From the NCBI GenBank assembly GCA_965196985.1, contig CBDALO010000168.1, positions 62,001 through 126,000 of the forward strand: a DNA stretch of 64,000 bases. The letters are read 5' to 3'. Of the stretch, positions 47,692 to 57,686 are shown piece by piece. This DNA is from 2-12-FULL-35-23 sp965196985. GTDB taxonomy: Bacteria; Pseudomonadota; Gammaproteobacteria; UBA12402. The notes under the pieces were generated by a model that had not been told where the DNA came from, ran no database searches, and saw only the letters and a program-made list of their open reading frames with translations. Made by a program: the position numbers and the translations under genes. The stretch's first letter is position 1. Each line of letters begins with the position of its first letter.

Positions 47692-48511
47692 GGTTCTGTC
47701 GCAAATTAATGGTTATTTGATATAATACCGACCAAATTTAGCATTGAATAATAATGGAGTTATTATGGCGATTAGTTTTAAAGGAAGACATTTCCCCAAA
47801 GAGATTATTTTAACAGCAGTACGCTGGAAGCTTGCGTACCCATTAAGTTACCGACGAATATTGAAGAGCTCATGGAAGAACGTGGTGTTAGCGTTGATCA
47901 CTCTACAGTACAAAAATGGGTGGTTCGCTATGCGCCCCAGCTTGAGCGAGAGTTTCGTAAAAGCAAGCGCAAACTTGCTGATAGTTGGAAGATGGATGAG
48001 ACTTATATTAAGGTCAATGGCAAGCAAGTTTATCTTTATCGTGCAGTTGATAAGTACGGTAACACCGTTGATTTTATGCTGTCAGAGAAGCGTGATCGTA
48101 AGGCAGTGCTAGCTTTTTTTAATAAAGCGATTGGATCAAGCGGGTTACCCAAAAAGGTTAACATTGATAAAAGTGGTGCAAATACAGCAGCGTTGGAAAG
48201 ACTCAATACCTTATTATTTTTATCTGGATTCTGGTTTGCGATGATCGAGGTTAGGCGCATTAAATACCTCAATAATCTGGTCGAACAAGACCATCGATCG
48301 ATAAAGCGTATCACGAAATATACACTGGGTTTTAAAAAGTTCAATTCAGCTAAGGCAACAATAGCTGGTATTGAGTTATGCCATATGCTAAAAAAAGGGC
48401 AGATGCGAGGCAATAGCATGATGCCAGCCTGGCAGCAGTTCTACACGCTCGCAGACTAGTTGCGCCCAAAAATAGGCTACCTCATCTAGGTGTAAATTTT
48501 TCGACAGAACC
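47692..48511 (+). mobile_element. IS6-family element (820 bp)
   Basis: The ends GGTTCTGTCGCAAATTA and, reversed, GGTTCTGTCGAAAAATTTAC are typical IS6 termini. No 8-bp duplication matches (CAGCTCTT versus AAAACAAT), which suggests that a deletion or recombination occurred at this copy. Confidence 0.85.
47765..48459 (+). pseudogene. IS6-family transposase, frameshifted
   Basis: The frame from 47765 (MAISFKGRHFPKEIILTAVR) ends its homology near 47860; the rest continues in another frame as EELMEERGVSVDHSTVQKWV, with the DDE core ADSWKMDETYIKVNGK (D), KKVNIDKSGANTAAL (D) and YLNNLVEQDHRSIKRI (E). A single base change of length near 47855-47865 separates them. Confidence 0.85.
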
Positions 48512-48520
48512 AAAACAATA

Positions 48521-48560
48521 GCCCCCTTTGATTCAAAGGGGGCGGCTCGCGTAGCGAGCC
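48521..48560. terminator. Two strong adjacent hairpins after the IS6
   Basis: GCCCCCTTT (48521-48529) with AAAGGGGGC (48535-48543), then GGCTCGC (48544-48550) with GCGAGCC (48554-48560). Probably the terminator of whatever lay here before; no T-run follows directly. Confidence 0.5.
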
Positions 48561-48696
48561 ATGGAGCAAAAGCAATGCGCAAATCAGCAAACATGGCATG
48601 AAAAGGATTTATGCAACAGTACTATTCTAAAGAGGAGATGGACTACAAAAGCTATGTCTGATTCTCTTACAGCAAGTATAAAACACCCTTGAATGC

Positions 48697-48756
48697 TTGT
48701 TAAAGAGCGCAGTTTTGCTATGATGGCGGCTCATTAATAATTATAAGGACGTGGTC
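48697..48756 (+). promoter_or_regulatory. Promoter of paralogue 2
   Basis: TTGTTA (48697-48702), a 16-base spacer, then TATGAT (48719-48724) preceded by TTTTGC. AAGGA at 48745-48749 is spaced seven bases from the ATG at 48757. Confidence 0.6.
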
Positions 48757-49786
48757 ATGTCTACTGGGTTGGATTCCTTTTTTAGATTAGTTGACACAAG
48801 ATCAGAACGAACAACTCGTTCACCGGAGGCAAGGCTATTTTGGCAGTTAGCTAAATTAAAGCTTTATGAGCTTCGGGATAGAGAACTGTCTCCTCGTGCT
48901 ATGGTGATTAATTTTCATTGCTATCTTACTCAGGTAACGGCAGCTTGCATGGCAAGGAGCAGAGTAAAGGTCGTTGAAACAGATTTTCACTGGGCAAGCC
49001 TTGTACTAAATAAGCTTTTTCTTGCTCGAGGTGCTGAAGGTGCGGCGGAGGCTGATGGCTCTTCTCATGTTTCGATGCCTTTGCAAGAGCAAGTAGCCCG
49101 GCTAGTTCAAGTCCACGTTCCAGTACCTTTGAGAGTACGGATAACCCAACTAGTGCAAAGCTTAATGGAAAGACTGCCAGACAATTTTGCTGCTAAGGAA
49201 AGGGCTGCGCTGGTAAACCGACTTGAAGGTACATCGTATAAATATTTTTTAAGTGGCGATGATTTCTTGCTTGATGAGCGAGGAGAGATGCAGTCTATCC
49301 AATTTGGTTTCGCTTCACATGAGGCTCGTGATCTTGAGGCGGCTATTAAAAATAGGTTTTTAGGAAAGCGTGAGATAAGCTCGCAAGCTGAGCTGACTGA
49401 GCACGGTGAGTTATGTATTAGCGATATTAACCAGCTTACAAAGGATTGGCGTTTGTTGGCGCCTCGTTTTGGTATTTTTTTAGGGGCTGCTGAAGATCGG
49501 GCTGAAGTTATAGAGCAATATTTAACAGCTATTCGAGATAAGATAGATGATGACTTGGTTTGGCTGATACCAGGTTTGTTATCACAATCAGAGGATTGTC
49601 CATGGTTGCGCACTTTGCGAGAGTTTGAGGGTTTATGGGTTAAGTCAACAGATGCTTTTATTGTGGAAGATATTGACGAAAGGAGTGCTGAGAATTTTAA
49701 TTTAACAATTGATGAGGATCAGCAGGGTTTTCATTTTGTAGTCAGAAAGCGTGTTAAAACAATGCAGCCGGTTGGGGCTCTAAATA

Positions 49787-51666
49787 GTGACTGACAGAAA
49801 ACCTACTAATTCTTAGTCTTTGTTGTTTTATTACACTTTCATTTTTTTATATCCGCGCGAGATCATAATAAAAATAGCATGTTAAGCCCTGGCCGCGTAC
49901 AAAAAAATGAAATCTCGCTGTTTTGATACGAAAAAAAGCATCCTGCTTTCTGGAATACAATGGGATATTCTGAGGCTGACTAGGCAGCTAACGGTGGGCT
50001 GCGACCTCGAATGCGTTTTTTTAGTCGCGCTGCTTTCCTTTGCTCAGCTCTTTGTATAAGACTTCCGATACGATCTATGTTTTTTCCAACAATCGCTAAG
50101 CCAACATAACTCTTAAAGCCATCAATGCCGTGATCTAGGCATTGATCCAACCCATGAACTTCAAGAGCATTAATACTGGATTCTACCGCAGAATGCTTTT
50201 GTTTCGCTTTCACAAACGAGTCTGACTTTTCAATTTCCTGTGCTTCCTTTGAGAGTCGACCTTTTCTCGGCAATGCAACAACTTCCAAAATATCTGCTAA
50301 CGCAGATTGATTTTCTTTTGAATGAAAGCCCTTATCAAAACTACATGTGTTTAACTCTGGGAACTTTTGTTGGGTCTCTTGAACCATAGATACGGCGACC
50401 TTGTCATCAGTCTCATTCTCCATCACACGATGATGCAATATAAATTGGTGTTGATCCTCCAAGACACAGACTTTCATTCCTAATTCGACTGGTACACCAG
50501 CCTTTCCTTTTACAATCCATTCAGTATGTGGCTGAAAGACAGAAAAGACTTTTTCTTCATGCGGGATCTTTTCATCCAATAATATTCGGCGTTTAATTTG
50601 ATCAACTTGGCGATCTGCATGAACCGTGAACATTTCTATACTTTCAACCAGTGGCGCATCTTGCGGCTTCAGTAGATCGGCTTTCTGGATAGCGTTTATT
50701 GAGGCATGTGCTTTATCTAAATATTTTTGCGCAATATTGAGATACTCCTGATGAGCATCCTTGATTGCCTTGTCCTTTTTGTTTTGTTGATCTGCTTGCT
50801 TGCTCTTACTGCGCTTTTTTAGTTGAGCTATTCGCATGAGCCGTTTCAGATGCTTGATGTTATATCGATATTGACGCCAGTCACTCAATCCGCTGTGTTC
50901 ACACAGCTTGGCCACCTGCTGAATTATTTTGCGCATTGCGTCAAACAGTAAGCTTATGTCTGTTGGAAAATGTACGTCTGTTTCAACCACAAAGGAATCG
51001 CAACGGCCTCGCAGAGGCTCACTTTTTTTTAACAATGAATGACCAGCTTTCACAACAACTTGATTAATCTCATCTAACAACTCGGGAGTGAGTAGCGAGA
51101 CATTGTCTTTAATTGTTTGCAGCTGATACTCTATTTTATCGAAAAAATCAGCATGCCCTAGCATTTCACGAATGGTTTTATGTTGATTCACAAGTTCATG
51201 CAGTCGATCATAATCACAATTTAGACTCAGGCGGAGTACTCCCATGACCAATATTTTCCATAATTCCATACCAGGGCGTCCATTATTCTTGTCAACCTCA
51301 GGTGCAATCTGAGCCTCTAGTAGTTCGAAAATCTCCTTCCGTACAGAGGGTGTACTATAAATAAACTGTAGCCCTTTTAATAATTTTGGAATGTCATCCC
51401 GTGATTTAGAGCTGATTTGAATTTTAGAAATATCTACTTGGCCAATTTGCATTTGTGGATTTTGGGCTAGTCTTGTCATTCTTGCTTTCCAGTGAAGAGT
51501 TACCATGCTGTGGCGAAAAATCATCGAAGATTAAGGCATTATATCGAAAATAAGCTGTAAATAGCTGGAAAACGAGTATTTAGTGCTGTTTTTTGAAAAT
51601 CTTCATGTGACCAGTTCGCCCCGAAACATTGAAAATAAAAGGCTTTGCGGGTTTTCTGTCAGTCAC
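49787..51666 (-). mobile_element. ISNCY-type element (1880 bp)
   Basis: The ends GTGACTGACAGAAAACC are perfect inverted repeats. A direct duplication TAAATA is at 49781-49786 and 51667-51672 (CTAAATA if the end is taken one base shorter). Confidence 0.85.
49980..51524 (-). CDS. ISNCY-family transposase
   Basis: The product has 514 residues. SKSRDDIPKLLKGLQFIYST at the N-terminus and RPGMELWKILVMGVLRLSLN are typical of the ISNCY (ISDol1-type) family. Catalytic-type segments are SFVVETDVHFPTDISLL (D), NTCSFDKGFHSKENQ (D) and KHSAVESSINALEVHGLDQC (E). The middle part is charged and coiled. The start may be one of several Mets near 51480-51524. The gene is intact. Confidence 0.83.
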   Translation of the reverse strand: MIFRHSMVTLHWKARMTRLAQNPQMQIGQVDISKIQISSKSRDDIPKLLKGLQFIYSTPSVRKEIFELLEAQIAPEVDKNNGRPGMELWKILVMGVLRLSLNCDYDRLHELVNQHKTIREMLGHADFFDKIEYQLQTIKDNVSLLTPELLDEINQVVVKAGHSLLKKSEPLRGRCDSFVVETDVHFPTDISLLFDAMRKIIQQVAKLCEHSGLSDWRQYRYNIKHLKRLMRIAQLKKRSKSKQADQQNKKDKAIKDAHQEYLNIAQKYLDKAHASINAIQKADLLKPQDAPLVESIEMFTVHADRQVDQIKRRILLDEKIPHEEKVFSVFQPHTEWIVKGKAGVPVELGMKVCVLEDQHQFILHHRVMENETDDKVAVSMVQETQQKFPELNTCSFDKGFHSKENQSALADILEVVALPRKGRLSKEAQEIEKSDSFVKAKQKHSAVESSINALEVHGLDQCLDHGIDGFKSYVGLAIVGKNIDRIGSLIQRAEQRKAARLKKRIRGRSPPLAA

Positions 51667-52658
51667 TAAATAAACTTGTATGGCCTGTTGATGGGCTTGC
51701 TAGTGAGTGCCCTGTGATGGAATATGAAGTTAATCTCCATGTTCGTAAGGGGAGGGGGAGCGTTGATTCGCAGTTTCAGTTTATTGTGAACACTCAAGTG
51801 AGCGTTACTCCTTACCTAAGAGAAGTTTATGAGAAACTTTTAACTGCTAAGGAGAGTAATAAGATTCTTGATCAAACTGAGTTGGTCTGTGATGCTTCTG
51901 ATTTGCAATCATTGCTTTCTCCAGTTTATGCTCGCTCGCGTAGTCCGATATCCCTTGGATCTGAAGGTGATTATGATGAAGAGCTTGCAGATGCAGTGAG
52001 TAGAAGCACCCCTGTGCTTGCATCGAGGCATTGGAGGGAGAGGCTTGCTAGTTCTCTTGCTCCATCAACAACAGGTAACTTGTTTGGAAGGCGAGCTAGG
52101 TTTTCTTCTTTAGTGGGAGAAAGAGCTTTTGGTGGGTCTGTAGGTTTTGCTTTGCGAAAGGCGGCGAGGCTGGCTCAAGGTGGTGTGGATGCAATGCTAA
52201 CCAGTCCTGATAGGTATGTTTCTACAGGTGGGAGTGGCTCAACTTTGCGAGTGGCAGCAGCGGCATCATTCAGCCCAGAACGACGTCTGGCTTTAGCAGC
52301 GGCTCGTAGTATGCCTGTGCATCAACAGGCTCCAAGCACGCCTGAGCATCAATGACAGGCAAGTCCTGGGCGTCGTATTCCTGATAGTGCGCCACCGGCT
52401 TTGCTAGAGAGATCTGAATACGCTGCCCTTCTTGATGTCGCTTTTCTAGGTCTAAGCTCACGTCGCCGACCTGTTAGCCCTATAACAACTCCAGCTCGAA
52501 GGCAAGCTGCTGGTGAGGGAAGAGGAGGTCGTGACCCTTTGGCAACCCCAGTTCCAGCAAGAGGGACGGTTGGTATGGACGAAGGACAAGCTGTTGGTAG
52601 TCCTCCAGTGACTCCAGGTCAAGGGGGAATTGCTAGAAGTCCCGGTGGACTTTTTACC

Positions 52659-54106
52659 CAATGGCATTCGGTTAAGCATATTTGGCAGATCCTCCACTAA
52701 TATTTAACCATTTTGTAACCGGCTTTCTAGATTGCCGTGGTGAATGCCTACCCCTTCTTATTTTTTGACGTACGCGAGCAATGCTGCCAAGCATGAGCGG
52801 GATACAAAGAAAACCAGAATCATTTTCTGGCAACAATAATTTTTCTAAACTTCGACCGATAACCAGTAATGTGTTTTTGAAATTAGTTTTAATATTTTTT
52901 ATTTCCCCAACAAAATCTTGCCAATAGCCATCTTGCTTTTCAGGTTTATTCTTTCCCTTCGGTGAGGGTGGTGGAAGCTGATTATTAGCCTCAGACTCAA
53001 AAATTCGTGCGAAGTTTATGATTAGCGCATGCGCATAGCATTCTTGCTTTACACCAAGCTCTGACTTACTGTGAAATTCTTCAATATCAATAAACACCTT
53101 GGATATTTTATAAAGCTCCTCAATTTCCCAGCGACCATGATATACACTAGGAAATTCATCCAGCGGGTATTTTTTTTGGTCCAACAACGTGGTGCTACAA
53201 ACATAAGTTTCATCACCAATAGTATATTTAATTAATCGCAACCTCACCGGTTTTATATCGAGTTCATAACCCTGCTTTCGACTTTCGTACTTTACAGCTA
53301 CTGACGGCTTATAAGTAATGATTTCATCTTGACTATCACTTTCCCAAAAACGTTTTACGGCTGTATTTACAGTGCCACTCTGCATTCTACAAATAAGGTG
53401 GATGCCTTTTTCCATCGCTTTTACTAAAATCAAATAGCTGAAATACCCTTGGTCAAGAACCAAGACATCACCAGGTTGCATCGTCTCCATGTGCGCCAAT
53501 AAAATATGCCGTTCGCTTCGTTCTGCATTGAGAGTAATATCATAAATATAGCCACTACCTAAATGATATAATGCGCTCATAATTCCTTGTGGGTAGTATT
53601 GGCCTTTATTAGGTGCCATGTAACCAGCGGCGAGTAATTCATGAGGTAGATTTATTTTGGAGCCATCAACGCCAAAAACACGATGTCCTTGCCATAAAGG
53701 TAATGGCTCCTGCTTTTCTCGCGCCAATAAAACAGCACGATTGAGGTCGGTAAATATCACTTCCGGCATCTTTTGGCGAGCCTCACATATGGATGAAGCA
53801 GCGAACGGCTTTTCCTGAATACAGGCCAATTCTGATGACTCCCAAAGCTCGTTTAATAAAATTTGATAACCCTGATTATTTTTACTCAGTACTAGTTTTA
53901 AAATGAAAACAACTAGAATTTCAGTCGTTATTGCTCGTTTTCTTTGCTGCCAGGTTTCATCAAATTTTGCACAACAGTCTGCTAATATTGCGTGCAACTG
54001 GATCCAAAAGTCCTGCATACCTGCTCCGCTCCTTCGGTTAAATTCACCGCTAGTTATTCAAGGGAGCAAGAGAATAGCATAAAATCACGTTAACCGAATG
54101 CCATTG
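52659..54106 (-). mobile_element. IS4-family element of a second type (1448 bp)
   Basis: The ends CAATGGCATTCGGTTAA are inverted repeats. The 10-bp duplication ACTTTTTACC is at 52649-52658 and 54107-54116. It is unrelated to the IS4-type pair in the Tn3 transposon. Confidence 0.92.
52672..54018 (-). CDS. IS4-family transposase (second type)
   Basis: The product has 448 residues. The DDE residues are in HRVFGVDGSKINLP (D), DVLVLDQGYFSYLI (D) and the Y-(2)-R-(3)-E-(6)-K signature YHGRWEIEELYKISK. The N-terminus (CCAKFDETWQQRKRAITTEI) is the usual IS4 helical region. The gene is intact. Confidence 0.9.
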   Translation of the reverse strand: MQDFWIQLHAILADCCAKFDETWQQRKRAITTEILVVFILKLVLSKNNQGYQILLNELWESSELACIQEKPFAASSICEARQKMPEVIFTDLNRAVLLAREKQEPLPLWQGHRVFGVDGSKINLPHELLAAGYMAPNKGQYYPQGIMSALYHLGSGYIYDITLNAERSERHILLAHMETMQPGDVLVLDQGYFSYLILVKAMEKGIHLICRMQSGTVNTAVKRFWESDSQDEIITYKPSVAVKYESRKQGYELDIKPVRLRLIKYTIGDETYVCSTTLLDQKKYPLDEFPSVYHGRWEIEELYKISKVFIDIEEFHSKSELGVKQECYAHALIINFARIFESEANNQLPPPSPKGKNKPEKQDGYWQDFVGEIKNIKTNFKNTLLVIGRSLEKLLLPENDSGFLCIPLMLGSIARVRQKIRRGRHSPRQSRKPVTKWLNISGGSAKYA

Positions 54107-54220
54107 ACTTTTTACCCCCCCCGGACCTCTCCGCTCTCTGTGCGTGCTGTGAGATCAACGACCCCTCCAGCTTTTCTTCCTACTCCTCTGAGGGGGAGAG
54201 GAGCTTCTCGAAGAAGGTAA

Positions 54221-54652
54221 TACAGTTGAGGTCTGAGATCTTTCATATTAATAATTTTTCTTTTAAGTAAATTACACTCTAGGATTATGAGGGCGATTTC
54301 TTTATCTTTGTCGCGTCTGTAACAGGATGTTATGGCTAATGTTAGGCGCTCGGATGAACGCGGCTTCCCACAGGGTCGTAGTTAGTCCAAGCGCCTATTT
54401 TGATTAGACGAAACAATAACTAATAATGCTTTAACCTCCCCTTGTTTAAAGCAGAAGAGTCTTAAATCAATCCTTTTGTATTCAAGGGTGAGATGTTTAA
54501 TCATTCTTGCCCTTGATGCAATCTTAATATTTAGAAGTTTTTCTATAATTTGCTCCTGATTTTACTTTCCTTGTTCTGGGGAAGAGGTGATTTTGACAGA
54601 AGATAGTAAACAGATGGCAGAGAACAGGCGAGTCCTCAAAAGAAAGCTATTT
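54221..54652. other. Intergenic stretch with one long hairpin
   Basis: No gene is seen in these 430 bases. TAGGCGCTCGG (54343-54353) pairs with CCAAGCGCCTA (54387-54397), followed by four Ts, enclosing about 33 bases. It might be a small RNA or a terminator; no clear promoter is found. Confidence 0.35.
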
Positions 54653-55131
54653 TTACTGATGCCAATAAATAAAAGCTTCGTTGGTAGCGTTAAGAGGATC
54701 TATAGCACCAACGCCACTTAAGCTTACATTAGGAAAACCGCTGGCAGGTGTTAGTTTAATCCAGTTTGCACCAGTAAAAAAGGCGATAAGGCTATTATCA
54801 CCTACGGCTAAACAACGGCCACTACTGCCGCAGTGAATAGCATTTAATGTCTTATTGACATCGCTGCTAGGAGTTATTCGTACCCAATTAATACCATCGT
54901 AATGAAGGATAAAAGAGCGCCCTGAATAGAGTTTGCCAACGGCCCAGCAGTTATTGCCATTAACACAGTAGACAGCATTTAAATTAACTTTGTATTTAGG
55001 GTTAGGCTCTACTCGTGTCCAAGTATTGCCGTCCCAGTGGTTGATGTTGACATTTTTGTTGGCATTGGTGCCGACAGCCCAACAGTCATTGGCAGTTGGA
55101 CAGGAAATACCAAAGAGTTTTTTGTTAGGTA

Positions 55132-56518
55132 GGGTGCTGCCTCTATATAATGTAGGCTATATTGCTGCTGGCACGCCAAAATCATTGACCTTCTCCCAAA
55201 ACTGATCCCATCTGCCTTTAGTCTTTACTAGTGTTCTCAAGCATAAAACGATTTTCATTCCCTTGTCTTTCCAGCGCATTCCTGATCCGCCTAATCTTTG
55301 TTTAACAATTGTTTTACATGCTGCTTCAGTGACGCCAGAGCCAATTGGTGCATTCTGCTTAATCAAATTATGATACGACATTCGCTTTTCTTTAATATTA
55401 TTTTCAAAATACGTAATTGTTCCTTCTAGCTTTTCTCTAAGCGATTTATTCAGTTTTTTATTTAGATGCTCTTTAAGCTCAGCAAGTATTCTACCTGCCG
55501 CACCTTTCTTGTGCTTTAAGTCATGACATCTCTCTTCGAGCCAAACATCACGCTCATCTCTTTCAGATTTTTTGGTAAATACTGCCTTTGATGCTTCGCC
55601 GAGATATTCAGTTGCATGCCAAAAATCTAAAATTTGCGTATCAGTATGTTTTTTTAGAAATGGCCAATTATTTTTTGCTCCATCAGCAACGCCAATTGTT
55701 TTAGCATCAGGGTAATATTTCTTTTTCAGCTTTATTTCCTTTTCAAGCCTATTAAAGAATTCATCTTTTCCATATTCTGGTGATGCTGCAACGTAGGTTG
55801 TGTGCAGGCGTGCACCATGCTTATCATACATGGAAATAGTTCCAACCATGCTCTCTCTATAACCATCATCAACGGTGAGAACATATGCACCATCTAAGCT
55901 AATACTTAGCATCTCAATGCCTGCATCAAGCTTTGGCTCTTCATATTCCCACTCAGCCTCTTTGGCTTGTGCAATACCGCCAACAAAATCAGTTGCCCGT
56001 TGCAAGTATGAATGTGAGATTTTACGGTTATGATTGACCTTGAGATCATCAATAACACTAGGAGCAGGTAAGTTTGAGTATTTATGTGAGATTATTTTTG
56101 CAAATCGCGGTGTTGATCCTTGGATAATTCTAGCCTTATCTTCTAAAGGACAAAAGATCTTCCCGCCTTTAGAGGTTTGATAAACATAACGCTTAACTCG
56201 AGCAACTCCATAAGGCGTTTGGTAATTTGCTTCATCTCTACTTCGTGCTGTTAGCTTTATTTTTCCAACATGGATAAGAGAGCCATCTGCATCAAACTTA
56301 CTTAAAGCTTTTTCAGTGGCTAATGTTCCAACCTCATTAAGGCCGTCAAGAATTGCATCCTCACATTCAAGCATGGATCCTTTTAGTGGAAGCTTGAGCT
56401 CAATAGTTAATTCATTATTTTCATCAGAGAGAATTCTAGCTAACATCCAAACACCATACGTAATCAAGTTAAAGTGTATATTATGCTATATTTTCTACAT
56501 TATATAAAGGCAGCACCC
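55132..56518 (-). mobile_element. ISKra4-type element, copy 2 (1387 bp)
   Basis: The ends are as in copy 1. The 8-bp duplication GTTAGGTA is at 55124-55131 and 56519-56526. It interrupts the PilX-like gene in the repeat region. Confidence 0.93.
55157..56446 (-). CDS. ISKra4-family transposase, copy 2
   Basis: This protein is nearly identical to copy 1 (differences such as P to L near residue 64 and V to I near residue 100, counted from the longer TTG start). It has the same catalytic segments. The ATG at 56446 is preferred, with a TTG at 56467 as alternative. Confidence 0.9.
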   Translation of the reverse strand: MLARILSDENNELTIELKLPLKGSMLECEDAILDGLNEVGTLATEKALSKFDADGSLIHVGKIKLTARSRDEANYQTPYGVARVKRYVYQTSKGGKIFCPLEDKARIIQGSTPRFAKIISHKYSNLPAPSVIDDLKVNHNRKISHSYLQRATDFVGGIAQAKEAEWEYEEPKLDAGIEMLSISLDGAYVLTVDDGYRESMVGTISMYDKHGARLHTTYVAASPEYGKDEFFNRLEKEIKLKKKYYPDAKTIGVADGAKNNWPFLKKHTDTQILDFWHATEYLGEASKAVFTKKSERDERDVWLEERCHDLKHKKGAAGRILAELKEHLNKKLNKSLREKLEGTITYFENNIKEKRMSYHNLIKQNAPIGSGVTEAACKTIVKQRLGGSGMRWKDKGMKIVLCLRTLVKTKGRWDQFWEKVNDFGVPAAI

Positions 56519-57686
56519 GTTAGGTACAGTGCTATCAGGGAGTACACGTTGCCACTGTGTGCCATTCCAACGTACGAATAATGCTTTATTGTTGCTGTTA
56601 TCACCAGCTGCCCAGCAGTTATTAGAGTTACTGCAGCTTACTGCTCGAATGCGTACCTTTGGTACTTTGCCATTACTCGCATTACCGGTCGTTTTAACAT
56701 TGCCAGCTAACCAATTGCTACCGTTATAATGAAGAAAAGTACGATCATGACCAACGGCCCAGCAGTCATGTGCAGAAATACAGTCTATAGCATAAAGGTT
56801 TTGGTTTACTGCGGGGTTGGGAAGTGCTCGAGTCCAGTTAGAACCATTCCAATGAATGATAAAAGCATTTTGATTGCTTTTCGTTCCAACAGCCCAAGCG
56901 TCAGCAGGTGATAATGCTGTAATAGCATAAAGATGTTTATTGGGCATGCTACTTAAGGGGTAGCGCTGAAATTCTTTGTTATCCCAATAACCTACCACTG
57001 GTTGGTTATTCTTTCGCTCACCAACAATCCAAGCGTTTTTGATGATAGTGTAAATTGCCAGCTCTGTTTGACTGGCAATAGGACTGCTTACGTTAGGTAA
57101 GTGAGCTATCGAGGTTAAAGTGCAGTTGAGTTGGCCAATGGCAGTACTGCTTGCATGGGTGGTCGCTACTGAACCATCGACACCACGAGTGGCGCCTGTT
57201 AAGCAAGGTGCATCGTTGCCACAGTCAGAAGGGTTGGTTGAGACGCCAGTGTAGTTAATGTTTTCATAGTCAATTCGTACCCTGCCGTTTGGAGTGAGGT
57301 TGCTAAGTGAGTTAACGGGGATGTAATTTTGGCTGGCATTAATGGCTGTGCCTAATACTGCGCTGGGATTAATAACGCTCAGTACTGCTGAGACACTAAA
57401 TGTGCCCCCAGCAAAGCTTTTGTTAGTTAGCCTGCTGTCACCATTAATACCTAGGCATGAAATCTGCTGGGTATGTAGTAGCATTAAAGCGCTTTGTAGG
57501 CCAGATTCTGCAACATAAAAAGTTTCAGCTTTATCGTTACGATTTTTAATTGAGCTGCGGCTAGCACTGATTAAATAAGCCGTGGATGCGGTCAGTAGGC
57601 CAACAATAGCGATTAGTACCGCAGCCGCGATAAGTAGTGAGCCAGATTGAGAGTTAGTTTTCTTCATTACGATTTTCTCTATTTAA

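Larger units (their letters stand above)
43063..47725 (+). pseudogene. LuxR-type transcription regulator split by IS256 and trimmed by IS6
   Basis: The pieces 43063-43108 and 47007-47725 join after removing IS256 copy D and one duplication GGAGTTCA: 765 nt, 254 residues, starting MEEIIAEIVQNNPEFTERVQ. The C-terminal HTH is LuxR-type: NKTQQKIVMGLINGKTAKMI, AHNLNRSVRTIENQIFNL. The N-terminal 170 residues could be a sensor domain of the autoinducer-binding sort, but I see no clear acyl-homoserine-lactone residues. The final residues (LVLSQINGYLI) come from an IS6 end at 47692, so the natural C-terminus is also missing. Its first 16 codons are 3.9 kb from the rest, so it should be inactive. Confidence 0.8.
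48757..54220 (+). pseudogene. Paralogue 2 of the disordered-tail family, multiply broken
   Basis: Segments 48757-49786 and 51673-52658 join in frame after removal of the ISNCY-type element; the tail resumes at 54117 after the IS4. Homology to paralogue 1 covers the globular part (ALVNRLEGTSYKYFLSGDDF ... LVWLIPGLLSQSEDCPW ... NTQVSVTPYLREVYEKLL) and a Ser/Pro/Arg tail. An in-frame TGA at 52353-52355 cuts the tail, yet the same frame continues with similar composition (RRIPDSAPPALLERSEY ...) to the IS4. Beyond it, an eight-C run is one base out of phase with the likely end ...PTPLRGRGASRRR at 54220. So there are two ISs, one stop and one shift. Confidence 0.72.
54653..57667 (-). pseudogene. 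PilX-like pilus protein with propeller-like repeats, split by ISKra4
   Basis: The pieces 57667-56519 and 55123-54653 join to 1620 nt, 539 residues, after removal of ISKra4 and one duplication GTTAGGTA. The N-terminus MKKTNSQSGSLLIAAAVLIA plus the following helix (AETFYVAESGLQSALMLL) is PilX-like: a type IV pilin-type hydrophobic helix. The C-terminal 310 residues contain seven repeats with the core [DN]-x-W-x-[AV]-G ... H-[WY]-x-G-x-x-W (DAWAVGTKSN, DCWAVGHDRT, NCWAAGDNSN, DCWAVGTNAN, NCWAVGKLYS and two more), the number expected for a seven-bladed propeller. A pilus-tip or adhesin role is inferred. The last two and a half repeats are now detached. Confidence 0.78.
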
